A DNA stretch of 35,675 nt, from assembly GCA_025453495.1 (NCBI GenBank), contig JALOQM010000006.1:1-35675 (forward strand), read 5' to 3'. The position numbers and the translations under genes were made by a program. Below, piece after piece: positions 10,417 through 18,716 of this stretch (the stretch's first letter is position 1; each line of letters begins with the position of its first letter). This DNA comes from Minisyncoccota bacterium. GTDB taxonomy: Bacteria > Patescibacteriota > Minisyncoccia > Phycocordibacterales > UBA9973. The notes under the pieces are model-generated. The model was given only the letters and a program-made list of their open reading frames with translations. It searched no databases and was not told where the DNA came from.

Positions 10417-10605
10417 ATGTCGAAAATAATAAATGACGACTCCCGCTTTCTTGCACTCTTTATTATAATGATAACCTTAATTATCTTTTATGTAACGAGT
10501 GATTTTAGTCACTTTGGGGAGACAGAAAAATTAGAACCTCTTTCATCTGGACTCGATAGTGTGGAGAATGCTCTTGATGCTACTGATCCACAATTTAAAA
10601 AATGA
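10417..10605 (+). CDS. Small single-TM protein, 62 aa
   Basis: ATG ORF with hydrophobic segment FLALFIIMITLIIFYVT, own promoter and terminator. Confidence 0.55.
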   Translation: MSKIINDDSRFLALFIIMITLIIFYVTSDFSHFGETEKLEPLSSGLDSVENALDATDPQFKK

Positions 10606-10610
10606 ATATA

Positions 10611-10642
10611 AATCCCGTACAGTGTTAGTGCTGTATGGGATT
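10611..10642. terminator. Intrinsic terminator between convergent genes
   Basis: AATCCCGTACAG-TGTTAGTG-CTGTATGGGATT followed by a T-rich tract. Confidence 0.75.
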
Positions 10643-10649
10643 TTATTTA

Positions 10650-12509
10650 TTACTCTTCCAACACTTTTTCAATTTGAAATCTTTGATTGAGTTTCACGAT
10701 GTTTTTTTGTACTTGTAGTATTTCACTACGCTTCAAACGCACAGAGAGGAGAAGTCCTTCCATTGTGTCTTTTGAAAATGCTTGATCAAATATGAAGTTA
10801 CCAAGCGAGTAGGCGATATAGCCACCGTTATAGTGCTCTGTGTCTTGGATTACATGCGGATGGTGACCGATGACGAGCTTTGCCCCAGCATCAATTGCAC
10901 GGTGTGCGAGATCCTTTTGTCTTTCTGTATGTTCACCTGTTTTATATTCTTCACCCCAATGAAAAGAAACGACAAGCACATCACATTGTGCCGCCGCGTC
11001 TTTGATGCTTTGTTCAAAATGTGGATCATTTGCAAGTAGGATACCAGGTGAAGTCTCAGTAGCTCTAATCCATGCTGGTCCGACATCAGAGAAGCCAAGA
11101 TAGCCAATTTTTATCCCCTTTTTCTCAATTATTTTTGGTTGTTTGGCTTCTGCTCTATTTCCGCCACCGCCGACAAATTCCATACCAGCATTTTGTATTC
11201 GAAGAAGGGTGTCACTAAATGCCTCGCGACCCCAATCGCCAGCATGATTGTTTGCAACTGAGAGCACATCAAATCCAGCATCTCTGACTGCAATGAGAGA
11301 TTTTGGTTCCATGCGAAATGAATAGATAGATCCCTCGTCAGCACCTTTGTCAGATGCAGGACCTTCGAGATTTGCAAAAGCGATATCAGCGCGCGCGACC
11401 TCTGGAGCATGTGTAAACAATCGTCCATAGTCACCACCGAAGTATGCATAGACATTTTGTCTCACACCACGATCAAGCATGATATCACCCGCGAACACAA
11501 GATCTATCTCATCATCTGGAATCTTATACAAATCTTCAGCAGGCGCAGCAAATGGATATGCATCTGTATCGCCATAGTAGACGTTATTTTTTATATAAGT
11601 GAGCAGTGCATCGGTATCACGTTTACGATCAGCGCTTTTGAGCAGTATGACGGTCAATTTTTTCTCTTCACCGTTTGCAAGTGGCAAGGTAAATAGTCCG
11701 ATATTTGTCTGCCGTGCTTCGTCAATGTAGCCCGATTTTGAGCCATTATAGCCTCGCGCACGGAGGAACTGGCTGATGTTGTACCAGGTGTGCTGTTTGT
11801 AGCTGTATTTGGCTACTTTACTGATATCAAAAATAAGCGGCTGGTTTTTTGTGATATGGGAAGCAAGAATGAAGAGGTCACGAACGGTAGATATATTTTC
11901 GGGAGAAAGACCTGTTGGTTCGACATAAGTGGTATTTGTCATGGCAAGTTTTGCCGCAGTTGCATTCATTCGTGTAATGAATTGCTCTCGATCATCTGTC
12001 TCAGCAATGATTTCCGCCGCATCATTTGAAGACTCAATGAGCAATGGATACAGTAGTGCACCAAGTGTTATTTTTTCTCCCACGCGGAAATTACCGTTTT
12101 CGCCATAGGTTGCAAGTGCGCGTCTTGATGCAGTTGTTATCCTCTCTTGGTCGAAGGTTCCTAGTGATACGAGTGCTGTCATGAGTTTTGAGATTGAGGC
12201 GACAGGGAAGGGTGTTTCTGGATTTTTTTCCACGATTATTTCTCCAGATGAAATATCACCGACGAGATACGCTTCGGCGGAGATTTTTGGTAAAGGTACA
12301 TCACGCTTGATGAGGTATGAGGGACCTTCAGTCACTTCAGTTTTGGTAAGCTCCAGAGATTCTGTAGCTCCTTTTTGTGCTTCTTTCCCAAATAGAGAAG
12401 AGTATGCGCGACTGCCACCATCGACAGCAAGCGCTGTGACACCAATACCCACTCCAATTGCAATACAGATAGTAAGTACTCGTAGTATCGCTGTTTTATA
12501 CAAATGCAT
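10650..12509 (-). CDS. Fusion protein: N-terminal D-alanyl-D-alanine carboxypeptidase-like serine hydrolase plus C-terminal CapA-type metallophosphoesterase
   Basis: N-terminal TM; SISK (SxxK), SSN (SxN) and KSG motifs; then DLVFAGDIMLDRGV...FANLEGPASDKG...VLSVANNHAGDWG...VVSFHWGEEY...IGHHPHVIQ (CapA). Confidence 0.9.
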   Translation of the reverse strand: MHLYKTAILRVLTICIAIGVGIGVTALAVDGGSRAYSSLFGKEAQKGATESLELTKTEVTEGPSYLIKRDVPLPKISAEAYLVGDISSGEIIVEKNPETPFPVASISKLMTALVSLGTFDQERITTASRRALATYGENGNFRVGEKITLGALLYPLLIESSNDAAEIIAETDDREQFITRMNATAAKLAMTNTTYVEPTGLSPENISTVRDLFILASHITKNQPLIFDISKVAKYSYKQHTWYNISQFLRARGYNGSKSGYIDEARQTNIGLFTLPLANGEEKKLTVILLKSADRKRDTDALLTYIKNNVYYGDTDAYPFAAPAEDLYKIPDDEIDLVFAGDIMLDRGVRQNVYAYFGGDYGRLFTHAPEVARADIAFANLEGPASDKGADEGSIYSFRMEPKSLIAVRDAGFDVLSVANNHAGDWGREAFSDTLLRIQNAGMEFVGGGGNRAEAKQPKIIEKKGIKIGYLGFSDVGPAWIRATETSPGILLANDPHFEQSIKDAAAQCDVLVVSFHWGEEYKTGEHTERQKDLAHRAIDAGAKLVIGHHPHVIQDTEHYNGGYIAYSLGNFIFDQAFSKDTMEGLLLSVRLKRSEILQVQKNIVKLNQRFQIEKVLEE

Positions 12510-14415
12510 AATCGATCACTTTTTTGTTGAGATCGGCGTTGGTGACACGGATTTTGACCTTGTCGCCGATCTGGAATGTTTTTTTTGTTTTCTTGCCAAC
12601 GATACGCATATGCTTCTCGTCGAGTTCATAGAAGTCATCACCGAGGTCTTTCATGCGAATCATACCTTCACATTTGGACGCTTTTTCTTCAGCATAGACA
12701 CCCCACTCTGAAACACCAGTGATAACGCCATCAAATGCCTGTCCAATACGCAATGACATATATTCAATCTGCTTATATTTGACTGATGCACGTTCTGCGT
12801 CAGCTGCTTCTTTTTCTCTCTGACTGGCAAGTGTACACATCTGCTCGTAACTTTCCCACTGTTTCTTGTCGATATCGCGACCATGTAAATACTCTTCGAA
12901 AAGTCGATGGACGATCACGTCCGGATATCGACGAATAGGAGAAGTGAAATGTGTGTAGTATTCAAATGCTAATCCAAAGTGGCCGATATTTTTTGTCGAA
13001 TAGATTGCTTTTGCCATACTACGGATGATGGCGGTATGAATCGTTTCTCGCTCTTCTTTGCCCTCGAGTGATTCGAGTAATATGTTGATCTCAGAAGAGG
13101 GGATGATGCCATCATGAGTTTTGACATTGTACCCAAGTTTTTTAAGGAAAGTGACGAGATTTTCTGTTTTCTCTTTATCTGGTAGATCGTGAATACGATA
13201 GACGAAGATACGCTCTTTTTTTGTCTCAGTATCTACGAATTCAGCCACTTTTCGGTTGGCTAGAAGCATAAACTCCTCGATGAGTTTGTTGGTATCTTGT
13301 CTAATTTTCTTATAGACAGCGATGGGAACCCCATTTGTATCTAGTTTGAATTTCACCTCTTCTTGATCAAGAGAAATCGCTCCAGCAGCAAAACGCTGTT
13401 TTGTAAGTGCTTTGGCGATCGTGTTCAGTAGTGTGAGTTCATTGTGATAGGCACCTCCACCAGTATCGAGTACTGCCTGAGCCTCTTCATACGTAAAGCG
13501 CTTGTCTGAGTGGATGATTGCCTTGCCATACCATGCATCATACACAGTTCCTTTTACATCCATAATAAATACTGCACTCATTACTAGTCGATCAACGTTT
13601 GGCTTGAGACTACAGAGGTCGTTGGAAAGTATTTCTGGGAGCATGGGGATAGTGCGGTCGACAAGGTACACAGATGTTTGTCGTTTGATTGCTTCGCGAT
13701 CAAGCGCGCTCCCTGGTTTCAGATAATGTGATACATCGGCAATATGGATACCAATTTCGTAGTGTCCGTTTTCAAGTACACGGAAAGACAATGCATCGTC
13801 AAAGTCTTTGGCATCTTCGGGGTCAATGGTAAAAGTAGTCGTCCCTCTGAAGTCTCTGCGCCCCTGTGCTGCGACTTCCATATCTTCGGAAAGTAATTCT
13901 GCCGCTTCTTTTTCTACATCATCTGGAAATCCTGTACTAAAGCCTTTTTCAAGGGCGATCGCTCGCATTTCGGCGTTGTTTTCTCGAGGTATGCCAAGCA
14001 CTTCAACAATCTCGCCGATGGGTGATTTCTTCGGGTCTTTCCAGTCAGTGATAACGCAAAACACTTTTTGTCCAATATGTGCGTCCTTGAGTTTATCTTC
14101 GGGAATAAGGATATCGGTATACATTTTTGTGTCACTTGGCACAAGGAAATAGTAAGGACCGTCTTTTTCAAGCACACCAGCAAATCCTGCTTTAGCGCGC
14201 TGTATAATCTCGATGATTTCTCCAGTGAGTTCTTTGTCTTGAGTAGTGCTATGTAGTTGTACACGGACTTGATCTCCATGCAATGCGGTATTTAGAAATG
14301 GTGTGTCAATTTCAATCGAGGTTGCAAGCTCTTTGTTTCTGACATAGCCAATACCTTTTGTGGTGAGGGAAATAGTGCCCTCGATTGTCTGTTGCGCGGG
14401 TGTATGTGATTTCAC
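12496..14415 (-). CDS. rnr: Ribonuclease R (RNB family exoribonuclease), GTG start
   Basis: TFTIDPEDAKDFDDALSF...GIHIADVSHYLKPGSALDREA...TIPMLPEILSNDLCSLKP...HFTSPIRRYPDVIVHR plus C-terminal S1 domain. Confidence 0.95.
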   Translation of the reverse strand: MKSHTPAQQTIEGTISLTTKGIGYVRNKELATSIEIDTPFLNTALHGDQVRVQLHSTTQDKELTGEIIEIIQRAKAGFAGVLEKDGPYYFLVPSDTKMYTDILIPEDKLKDAHIGQKVFCVITDWKDPKKSPIGEIVEVLGIPRENNAEMRAIALEKGFSTGFPDDVEKEAAELLSEDMEVAAQGRRDFRGTTTFTIDPEDAKDFDDALSFRVLENGHYEIGIHIADVSHYLKPGSALDREAIKRQTSVYLVDRTIPMLPEILSNDLCSLKPNVDRLVMSAVFIMDVKGTVYDAWYGKAIIHSDKRFTYEEAQAVLDTGGGAYHNELTLLNTIAKALTKQRFAAGAISLDQEEVKFKLDTNGVPIAVYKKIRQDTNKLIEEFMLLANRKVAEFVDTETKKERIFVYRIHDLPDKEKTENLVTFLKKLGYNVKTHDGIIPSSEINILLESLEGKEERETIHTAIIRSMAKAIYSTKNIGHFGLAFEYYTHFTSPIRRYPDVIVHRLFEEYLHGRDIDKKQWESYEQMCTLASQREKEAADAERASVKYKQIEYMSLRIGQAFDGVITGVSEWGVYAEEKASKCEGMIRMKDLGDDFYELDEKHMRIVGKKTKKTFQIGDKVKIRVTNADLNKKVIDYAFV

Positions 14416-14421
14416 CTCACC

Positions 14422-14427
14422 ACTATA
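14422..14427 (-). promoter_or_regulatory. Leaderless extended -10 (TGC-TATAGT) 6 nt before the rnr GTG
   Basis: Reverse strand reads CATGC TATAGT GGTGAG GTG. Confidence 0.6.
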
Positions 14428-14446
14428 GCATGAAATAGCCTTTTAT

Positions 14447-14474
14447 TTGACTTTTTAGTTGTTTCTGCTAATAT
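14447..14474 (+). promoter_or_regulatory. rpsP promoter, leaderless geometry
   Basis: TTGACT-16-TAATAT (TGC extended -10), then TCCTCGC and ATG at 14482. Confidence 0.75.
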
Positions 14475-14481
14475 TCCTCGC

Positions 14482-14787
14482 ATGTTAGCTATCAGATTAC
14501 AGAGAACCGGCAGAAAGAACAATGCGAGTTTTCGTGCTGTTGTCACTGATTCAAAAAATGCGGCAAAAAGCCGCAAGTTTTTGGAGGTTGTCGGTTCATA
14601 TGAGCCCAAGAAAGGCGTTACTCAATTTGCGACCGATCGCATCAAGTATTGGTTGTCACATGGAGCTAAGCTCTCTGACACAATGCACAATTTCCTAGTT
14701 AAGGAAAAAGTGATCGAAGGTAAGGCGAGAAATGTCCTCTCCAAAAAAGCTCCAACAAAAAAGCGCAAAGAAGCGAAAAATTCCTAA
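14482..14787 (+). CDS. rpsP: 30S ribosomal protein bS16
   Basis: MLAIRLQRTGRKNNASFRAVVTDSKNAAKSRKFLEVVGSYEP. Confidence 0.95.
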   Translation: MLAIRLQRTGRKNNASFRAVVTDSKNAAKSRKFLEVVGSYEPKKGVTQFATDRIKYWLSHGAKLSDTMHNFLVKEKVIEGKARNVLSKKAPTKKRKEAKNS

Positions 14788-14790
14788 TGT

Positions 14791-14825
14791 AAAAAGCACC
14801 CCGACCGATTGGTTGGGGTGCTTTT
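14791..14825 (+). terminator. Intrinsic terminator after rpsP
   Basis: AAAAAGCACCCCGACC-GATT-GGTTGGGGTGCTTTT. Confidence 0.8.
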
Positions 14826-14833
14826 GTCTTGCG

Positions 14834-14863
14834 TTGACAGGCCACTTTGTCTAAAGTACTATT
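14834..14863 (+). promoter_or_regulatory. Promoter of the KH-domain gene
   Basis: TTGACA-17-TACTAT. Confidence 0.7.
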
Positions 14864-14950
14864 CTCTATAGCAGCAGTGACGTCGAGTACTGCGCTATTA
14901 CAAAAAGAATTCCTCGGCACCGAAAGGCTCGCCGAAAAAAGAAAATACAT

Positions 14951-15259
14951 ATGGCAGACATGGATAAAGAGTTTCTCGAGTATGTTGTCAAAGCATTGGT
15001 TGACAATCCAAACGATGTAAAGATCGACCGCAAGGTCGATGAGATGGGCGTCTTGATCACCCTTTCAGTCAACCCGGCTGACATGGGTAAGATCATTGGT
15101 CGCCAAGGCAATACTGCAAAAGCAATCCGCACGCTTCTACGTGTGATCGGTATGAAGAATAATGCTCGCGTCAACTTGAAGATCAACGAGCCGGAAGGCG
15201 CAAGTCGCCCGAGCGCGTCATCAGTAGATCAGGCAATGGAGGATCTCAAAGGAATCTAA
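14951..15259 (+). CDS. khpA: KH-domain RNA-binding protein (KhpA/YlqC-like)
   Basis: VNPADMGKIIGRQGNTAKAIRTLLRVIGMKNNARVNLKINEP; located after rpsP. Confidence 0.88.
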   Translation: MADMDKEFLEYVVKALVDNPNDVKIDRKVDEMGVLITLSVNPADMGKIIGRQGNTAKAIRTLLRVIGMKNNARVNLKINEPEGASRPSASSVDQAMEDLKGI

Positions 15260-15283
15260 ATAGTATTTTGTATCTGAAATAGT

Positions 15284-15315
15284 AACACAAAACCGCCGTA
15301 CGGCGGTTTTGTGTT
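15284..15315 (+). terminator. Intrinsic terminator
   Basis: Perfect inverted repeat AACACAAAACCGCCGT/ACGGCGGTTTTGTGTT. Confidence 0.85.
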
Positions 15316-15392
15316 ATAGTGCCTAATATTGCTCATGAATTTATTGGCAACACTACAATGGTGGGTCTGAAGAACAGCAAGTTCACCCGACA

Positions 15393-15833
15393 GTGAAAGC
15401 AATTGTATTCAATGCAGATGGACACATTGCATTGTTTGGTGGACTTCTTCCTGGTGGTGTTGAAGAAGGAGAGACCGATGAGCAAGCATTGCATCGTGAA
15501 TGTTTGGAAGAAATCGGCTGTTTAATAGAAATTGAAAGCTCACTAGGAATGGTGATACACTATCGTGATGTTCTTAGAAAGAGATATGAGCTTCGGGCAT
15601 ATGTCGTTCGTTACGTCGGGATGCCTATTGCACTTACTACAGATCAAGAGCGCGAAATTGGAGTGACTCTTGTGTGGTTGCCTATTGATGAAGTTATAAC
15701 TCATATTGAGAAAAACATAAAAGATCTGCAAGACACAAAATCTGAATTCTATCCTGATGGCGTACACCAGGGAAAGCTGTATAATAGGCAAACGAGCCTT
15801 ATTTTTTTTAAAGAAATAAAATCACGTTCATGA
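15393..15833 (+). CDS. NUDIX hydrolase (N-terminus possibly affected by a 1-nt indel)
   Basis: NUDIX box GGVEEGETDEQALHRECLEEIGC. Confidence 0.85.
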   Translation: MKAIVFNADGHIALFGGLLPGGVEEGETDEQALHRECLEEIGCLIEIESSLGMVIHYRDVLRKRYELRAYVVRYVGMPIALTTDQEREIGVTLVWLPIDEVITHIEKNIKDLQDTKSEFYPDGVHQGKLYNRQTSLIFFKEIKSRS

Positions 15834-16510
15834 GATTCCATGTCATAACTATTTTCCCCGAAAGCTTGGATTCATATATACATGAGTCAATTATTGGACG
15901 AGCAATACGCGAAAAGAAGATTGACGTGCGCTTTTATAACCCGCGTGATTTCGTCGTAGTTGGTAAAAGTCAAAAAGACAAAGACAAGCCATACTTGCGT
16001 GTTGATGATAAGCCATATGGTGGTGGTCCTGGTATGGTAATGGAAGCACTCCCAATTCTAAAAGCTGTAGCTTTGGCAGAAAAGAAACTGAAAAATAAAA
16101 AATTGAAACCAAAGATCATACATTTTTCTCCTTCTGGAAAAAAGTTTACAACTGCATACGCGAAAACTACAGCAAAAAAATACGCAGACGTCATACTTAT
16201 CTGTGGCAGATACGAAGGTATCGATTCTCGTGTTGATAAGATACTCAAGACCGAACTTGTCTCGATTGGTGACTATGTGCTCACGGGTGGGGAATTACCA
16301 GCAATGGTTGTCCTTGACAGTATCGCACGTCAGATTCCAGGCGTGCTTGGCACATTTGCGTCACTTGAAGAAGAGCGTATTTCTTCATCTCAATTTTACA
16401 CACGTCCAGAAGTGTTACTCTATAAAGGAAAAAAGTACCGTGTGCCAAAAGTCTTGCTTTCGGGGAATCACAAGAAGATAAACGAGTGGCGGGAATCAAA
16501 GAAGAAATAA
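15830..16510 (+). CDS. trmD: tRNA (guanine-N1)-methyltransferase
   Basis: MRFHVITIFPESLDSYIHESIIGRA...DDKPYGGGPGMVM...ICGRYEGIDSRV...SIGDYVLTGGELPAMVVLDSIARQIPGVLG. Confidence 0.96.
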   Translation: MRFHVITIFPESLDSYIHESIIGRAIREKKIDVRFYNPRDFVVVGKSQKDKDKPYLRVDDKPYGGGPGMVMEALPILKAVALAEKKLKNKKLKPKIIHFSPSGKKFTTAYAKTTAKKYADVILICGRYEGIDSRVDKILKTELVSIGDYVLTGGELPAMVVLDSIARQIPGVLGTFASLEEERISSSQFYTRPEVLLYKGKKYRVPKVLLSGNHKKINEWRESKKK

Positions 16511-16566
16511 AATCTAGTAGTTTCTGCTATAGCAGAAACTATCACACACAATGAGTAGTCTTTGTT

Positions 16567-16665
16567 TTACCATCTTGGCCCGTTATCAAGCCAGCCGAGA
16601 TACGCACCTATTGCGATGAGTGCTAATATCAGTAGTATGAGTGATGTATATGATTTTTTAGGCAT
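16567..16665 (-). CDS. Very small single-TM protein, 32 aa (below the ORF-track cutoff)
   Basis: MPKKSYTSLILLILALIAIGAYLGWLDNGPRW*; TATACA/TTATAC -10-like box about 10 nt upstream. Confidence 0.45.
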   Translation of the reverse strand: MPKKSYTSLILLILALIAIGAYLGWLDNGPRW

Positions 16666-16708
16666 TATTTGTCCTGTATAATCAATATGTATACCCGCTT
16701 AGTATATC

Positions 16709-17632
16709 ATGCAAAACAACACTGAAAATAATACCTATACAGTTCTGCTTTTCTATAAATATGTATATATAGCTGATCCTGTAGCACTTCGCGATAGTCA
16801 GCGCGTACTTTGCGAGCGACTTGATTTGAAGGGGCGGATTATTGTTGCTCATGAGGGTATAAATGCTACATGTGAAGGCACTGCAGAAAACGTTGCTCTC
16901 TATCGCGCTGAGCTTGAAAAAGATCCTCGCTTCCAAAATATTCACTATAAATATTCCCAAGGTACTGGTACTGCATTTCCAAAACTTTCTGTCAAAGCAC
17001 GCAAAGAAATTGTAAGTCTCCATCTTGGTGAGGAGGATTTTGATCCCAATGTGACAACAGGTGTACATCTAGCACCAGAAGCACTTCGCGCATGGTTTGA
17101 AAAAGGAGAAGAGTTTACGATTGTCGATATGCGCAATGACTATGAGCATAAAGTTGGAAAGTTTGAAGGCTCGGTCTGTCCACCACTTGCAAACTTCCGC
17201 GATCTCCCGAAAGTGATGAATAAAATTGAGCCACTCAAAAACAAAAAGGTACTCACTGTTTGTACTGGCGGTGTACGCTGTGAAAAAGCATCTGGCTATC
17301 TCATAAAACAAGGATTCACAGATGTCTATCAACTCGACGGTGGAATCGTCAGCTATATGGAAAAATATCCAAACATGGATTTCAAGGGTAAGCTCTATGT
17401 ATTTGATACTCGTGTGACGATAGGGTTTGATGTCACTAATCCGAAGCATGAAATCATCGGTCGCTGTGAACAATGCGGGACTTCTTCTGAGCAGTATGTA
17501 AACTGCACTGGTGCCACGTGCCACAGGCATTTTATCGCGTGTGAAAATTGTCAGAGTGCTGCAGGTGGTAGTTTATTGTGTCCACTTGGCTGTACTACCG
17601 CCGTTGAAAAAAATGCACCTGCTTTGGTATAA
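16709..17632 (+). CDS. trhO: Rhodanese-like tRNA uridine hydroxylase TrhO (YceA/UPF0176)
   Basis: RIIVAHEGINATCEGT...FTIVDMRNDYEHKVGKFEGSV...VLTVCTGGVRCEKASGYLIKQGFTDVYQLDGGI, C-terminal Cys-rich region. Confidence 0.92.
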   Translation: MQNNTENNTYTVLLFYKYVYIADPVALRDSQRVLCERLDLKGRIIVAHEGINATCEGTAENVALYRAELEKDPRFQNIHYKYSQGTGTAFPKLSVKARKEIVSLHLGEEDFDPNVTTGVHLAPEALRAWFEKGEEFTIVDMRNDYEHKVGKFEGSVCPPLANFRDLPKVMNKIEPLKNKKVLTVCTGGVRCEKASGYLIKQGFTDVYQLDGGIVSYMEKYPNMDFKGKLYVFDTRVTIGFDVTNPKHEIIGRCEQCGTSSEQYVNCTGATCHRHFIACENCQSAAGGSLLCPLGCTTAVEKNAPALV

Positions 17633-17633
17633 T
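17604..17633 (+). promoter_or_regulatory. pheS promoter embedded in the trhO 3' end
   Basis: TTGAAA-18-TATAAT, 11 nt before the pheS ATG. Confidence 0.7.
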
Positions 17634-17644
17634 CAGAATATTCT

Positions 17645-18349
17645 ATGGAATCTGAACTACAAAAAGGATACTTGCACCCGATTACCGCAATGATACGAGA
17701 TATTATCACTATCTTTGGTGAGCTTGGATTTACTGTTGGTGAAGGACCTGAGCTTGAGACTGAGCAGTACAACTTTGATGCGCTCAATGTGCCAGCACAG
17801 CATCCTTCTCGTGATATGCAAGATACCTTTTGGCTCAAACCAAAAAGCGCGGGCAGTCTCCTTCGCACACATACCACATCAGTAACCGCACGAGAACTTA
17901 CGGCATTTACAGGTGCCCCAATCAGAAAGATTTTTCCCGGCAAAGTATTTCGAAACGAAGCGACAGATGCCACACATGAAGCGCAGTTTTATCAACTTGA
18001 TGCGGTATATGTGGATCGTGACGTTTCACTTGCACATCTAAAAGGCACGTTAGATTATTTTTTCAAGAAACTTCTCGGTAATGATATCGAAATTCGTTTC
18101 CGCCCCAGCTATTTCCCATTTACCGAGCCGTCGATTGAAGTAGATATTAAATTTAAGGGCAAGTGGCTTGAAGTAATGGGTGGGGGGATGCTTCATCCAC
18201 AGGTCATGCAGGTGGCAGGTATTGATCACAAAGCCTGGCGTGGGTTTGCTTTTGGCGGTGGGATTGATCGTCTTGTTATGATCAAGCATGGGATTGATGA
18301 TGTACGCTTACTCTATAATGGTGATCTGCGTCTAGTCAATCAATTTTAA
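17645..18349 (+). CDS. pheS: Phenylalanine-tRNA ligase alpha subunit, short form lacking the N-terminal coiled-coil domain
   Basis: HPITAMIRDIITIFGELGFTVGEGPELETEQYNFDALNVPAQHPSRDMQDTF...GMLHPQVMQ...GFAFGGGIDRLVMIKHGIDDVRLLY. Confidence 0.95.
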   Translation: MESELQKGYLHPITAMIRDIITIFGELGFTVGEGPELETEQYNFDALNVPAQHPSRDMQDTFWLKPKSAGSLLRTHTTSVTARELTAFTGAPIRKIFPGKVFRNEATDATHEAQFYQLDAVYVDRDVSLAHLKGTLDYFFKKLLGNDIEIRFRPSYFPFTEPSIEVDIKFKGKWLEVMGGGMLHPQVMQVAGIDHKAWRGFAFGGGIDRLVMIKHGIDDVRLLYNGDLRLVNQF

Positions 18350-18353
18350 TTTT

Positions 18354-18710
18354 ATGGATACTTTTTTTAAAAACTTTTTCTTAAAGAAAGAGCAAAAGTC
18401 TTTGATTCACGAGGAATTCAAAAAGTCTCCAGATGGATTTTGGTACTGGAATAGTTATTGGAATCTACCATTCAAGCCTGAATTTAAAGTAGGTTTTGCA
18501 TTTAATGATATCTCGCTCTTGGATGATTTTCCTTTTATTGGAAAGATTGGTTTAAATACTGATGGAAAGTGTAAATATTATGGCTTGGTTTATGGACATT
18601 CAAAAGTTGGTGGTTATAAAAAAGATGATCTAGTTAGTTGGGTAAATAAATTTCCAGAATCTCAATTTTTTGCAGAATTAGATGATTTTGGTGTAGCGAA
18701 AGAAAAGTAA
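18354..18710 (+). CDS. Hypothetical protein inserted between pheS and pheT
   Basis: 118-aa ATG ORF, 4 nt after the pheS stop and 6 nt before pheT; no recognised family. Confidence 0.65.
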   Translation: MDTFFKNFFLKKEQKSLIHEEFKKSPDGFWYWNSYWNLPFKPEFKVGFAFNDISLLDDFPFIGKIGLNTDGKCKYYGLVYGHSKVGGYKKDDLVSWVNKFPESQFFAELDDFGVAKEK

Positions 18711-18716
18711 AATTTT

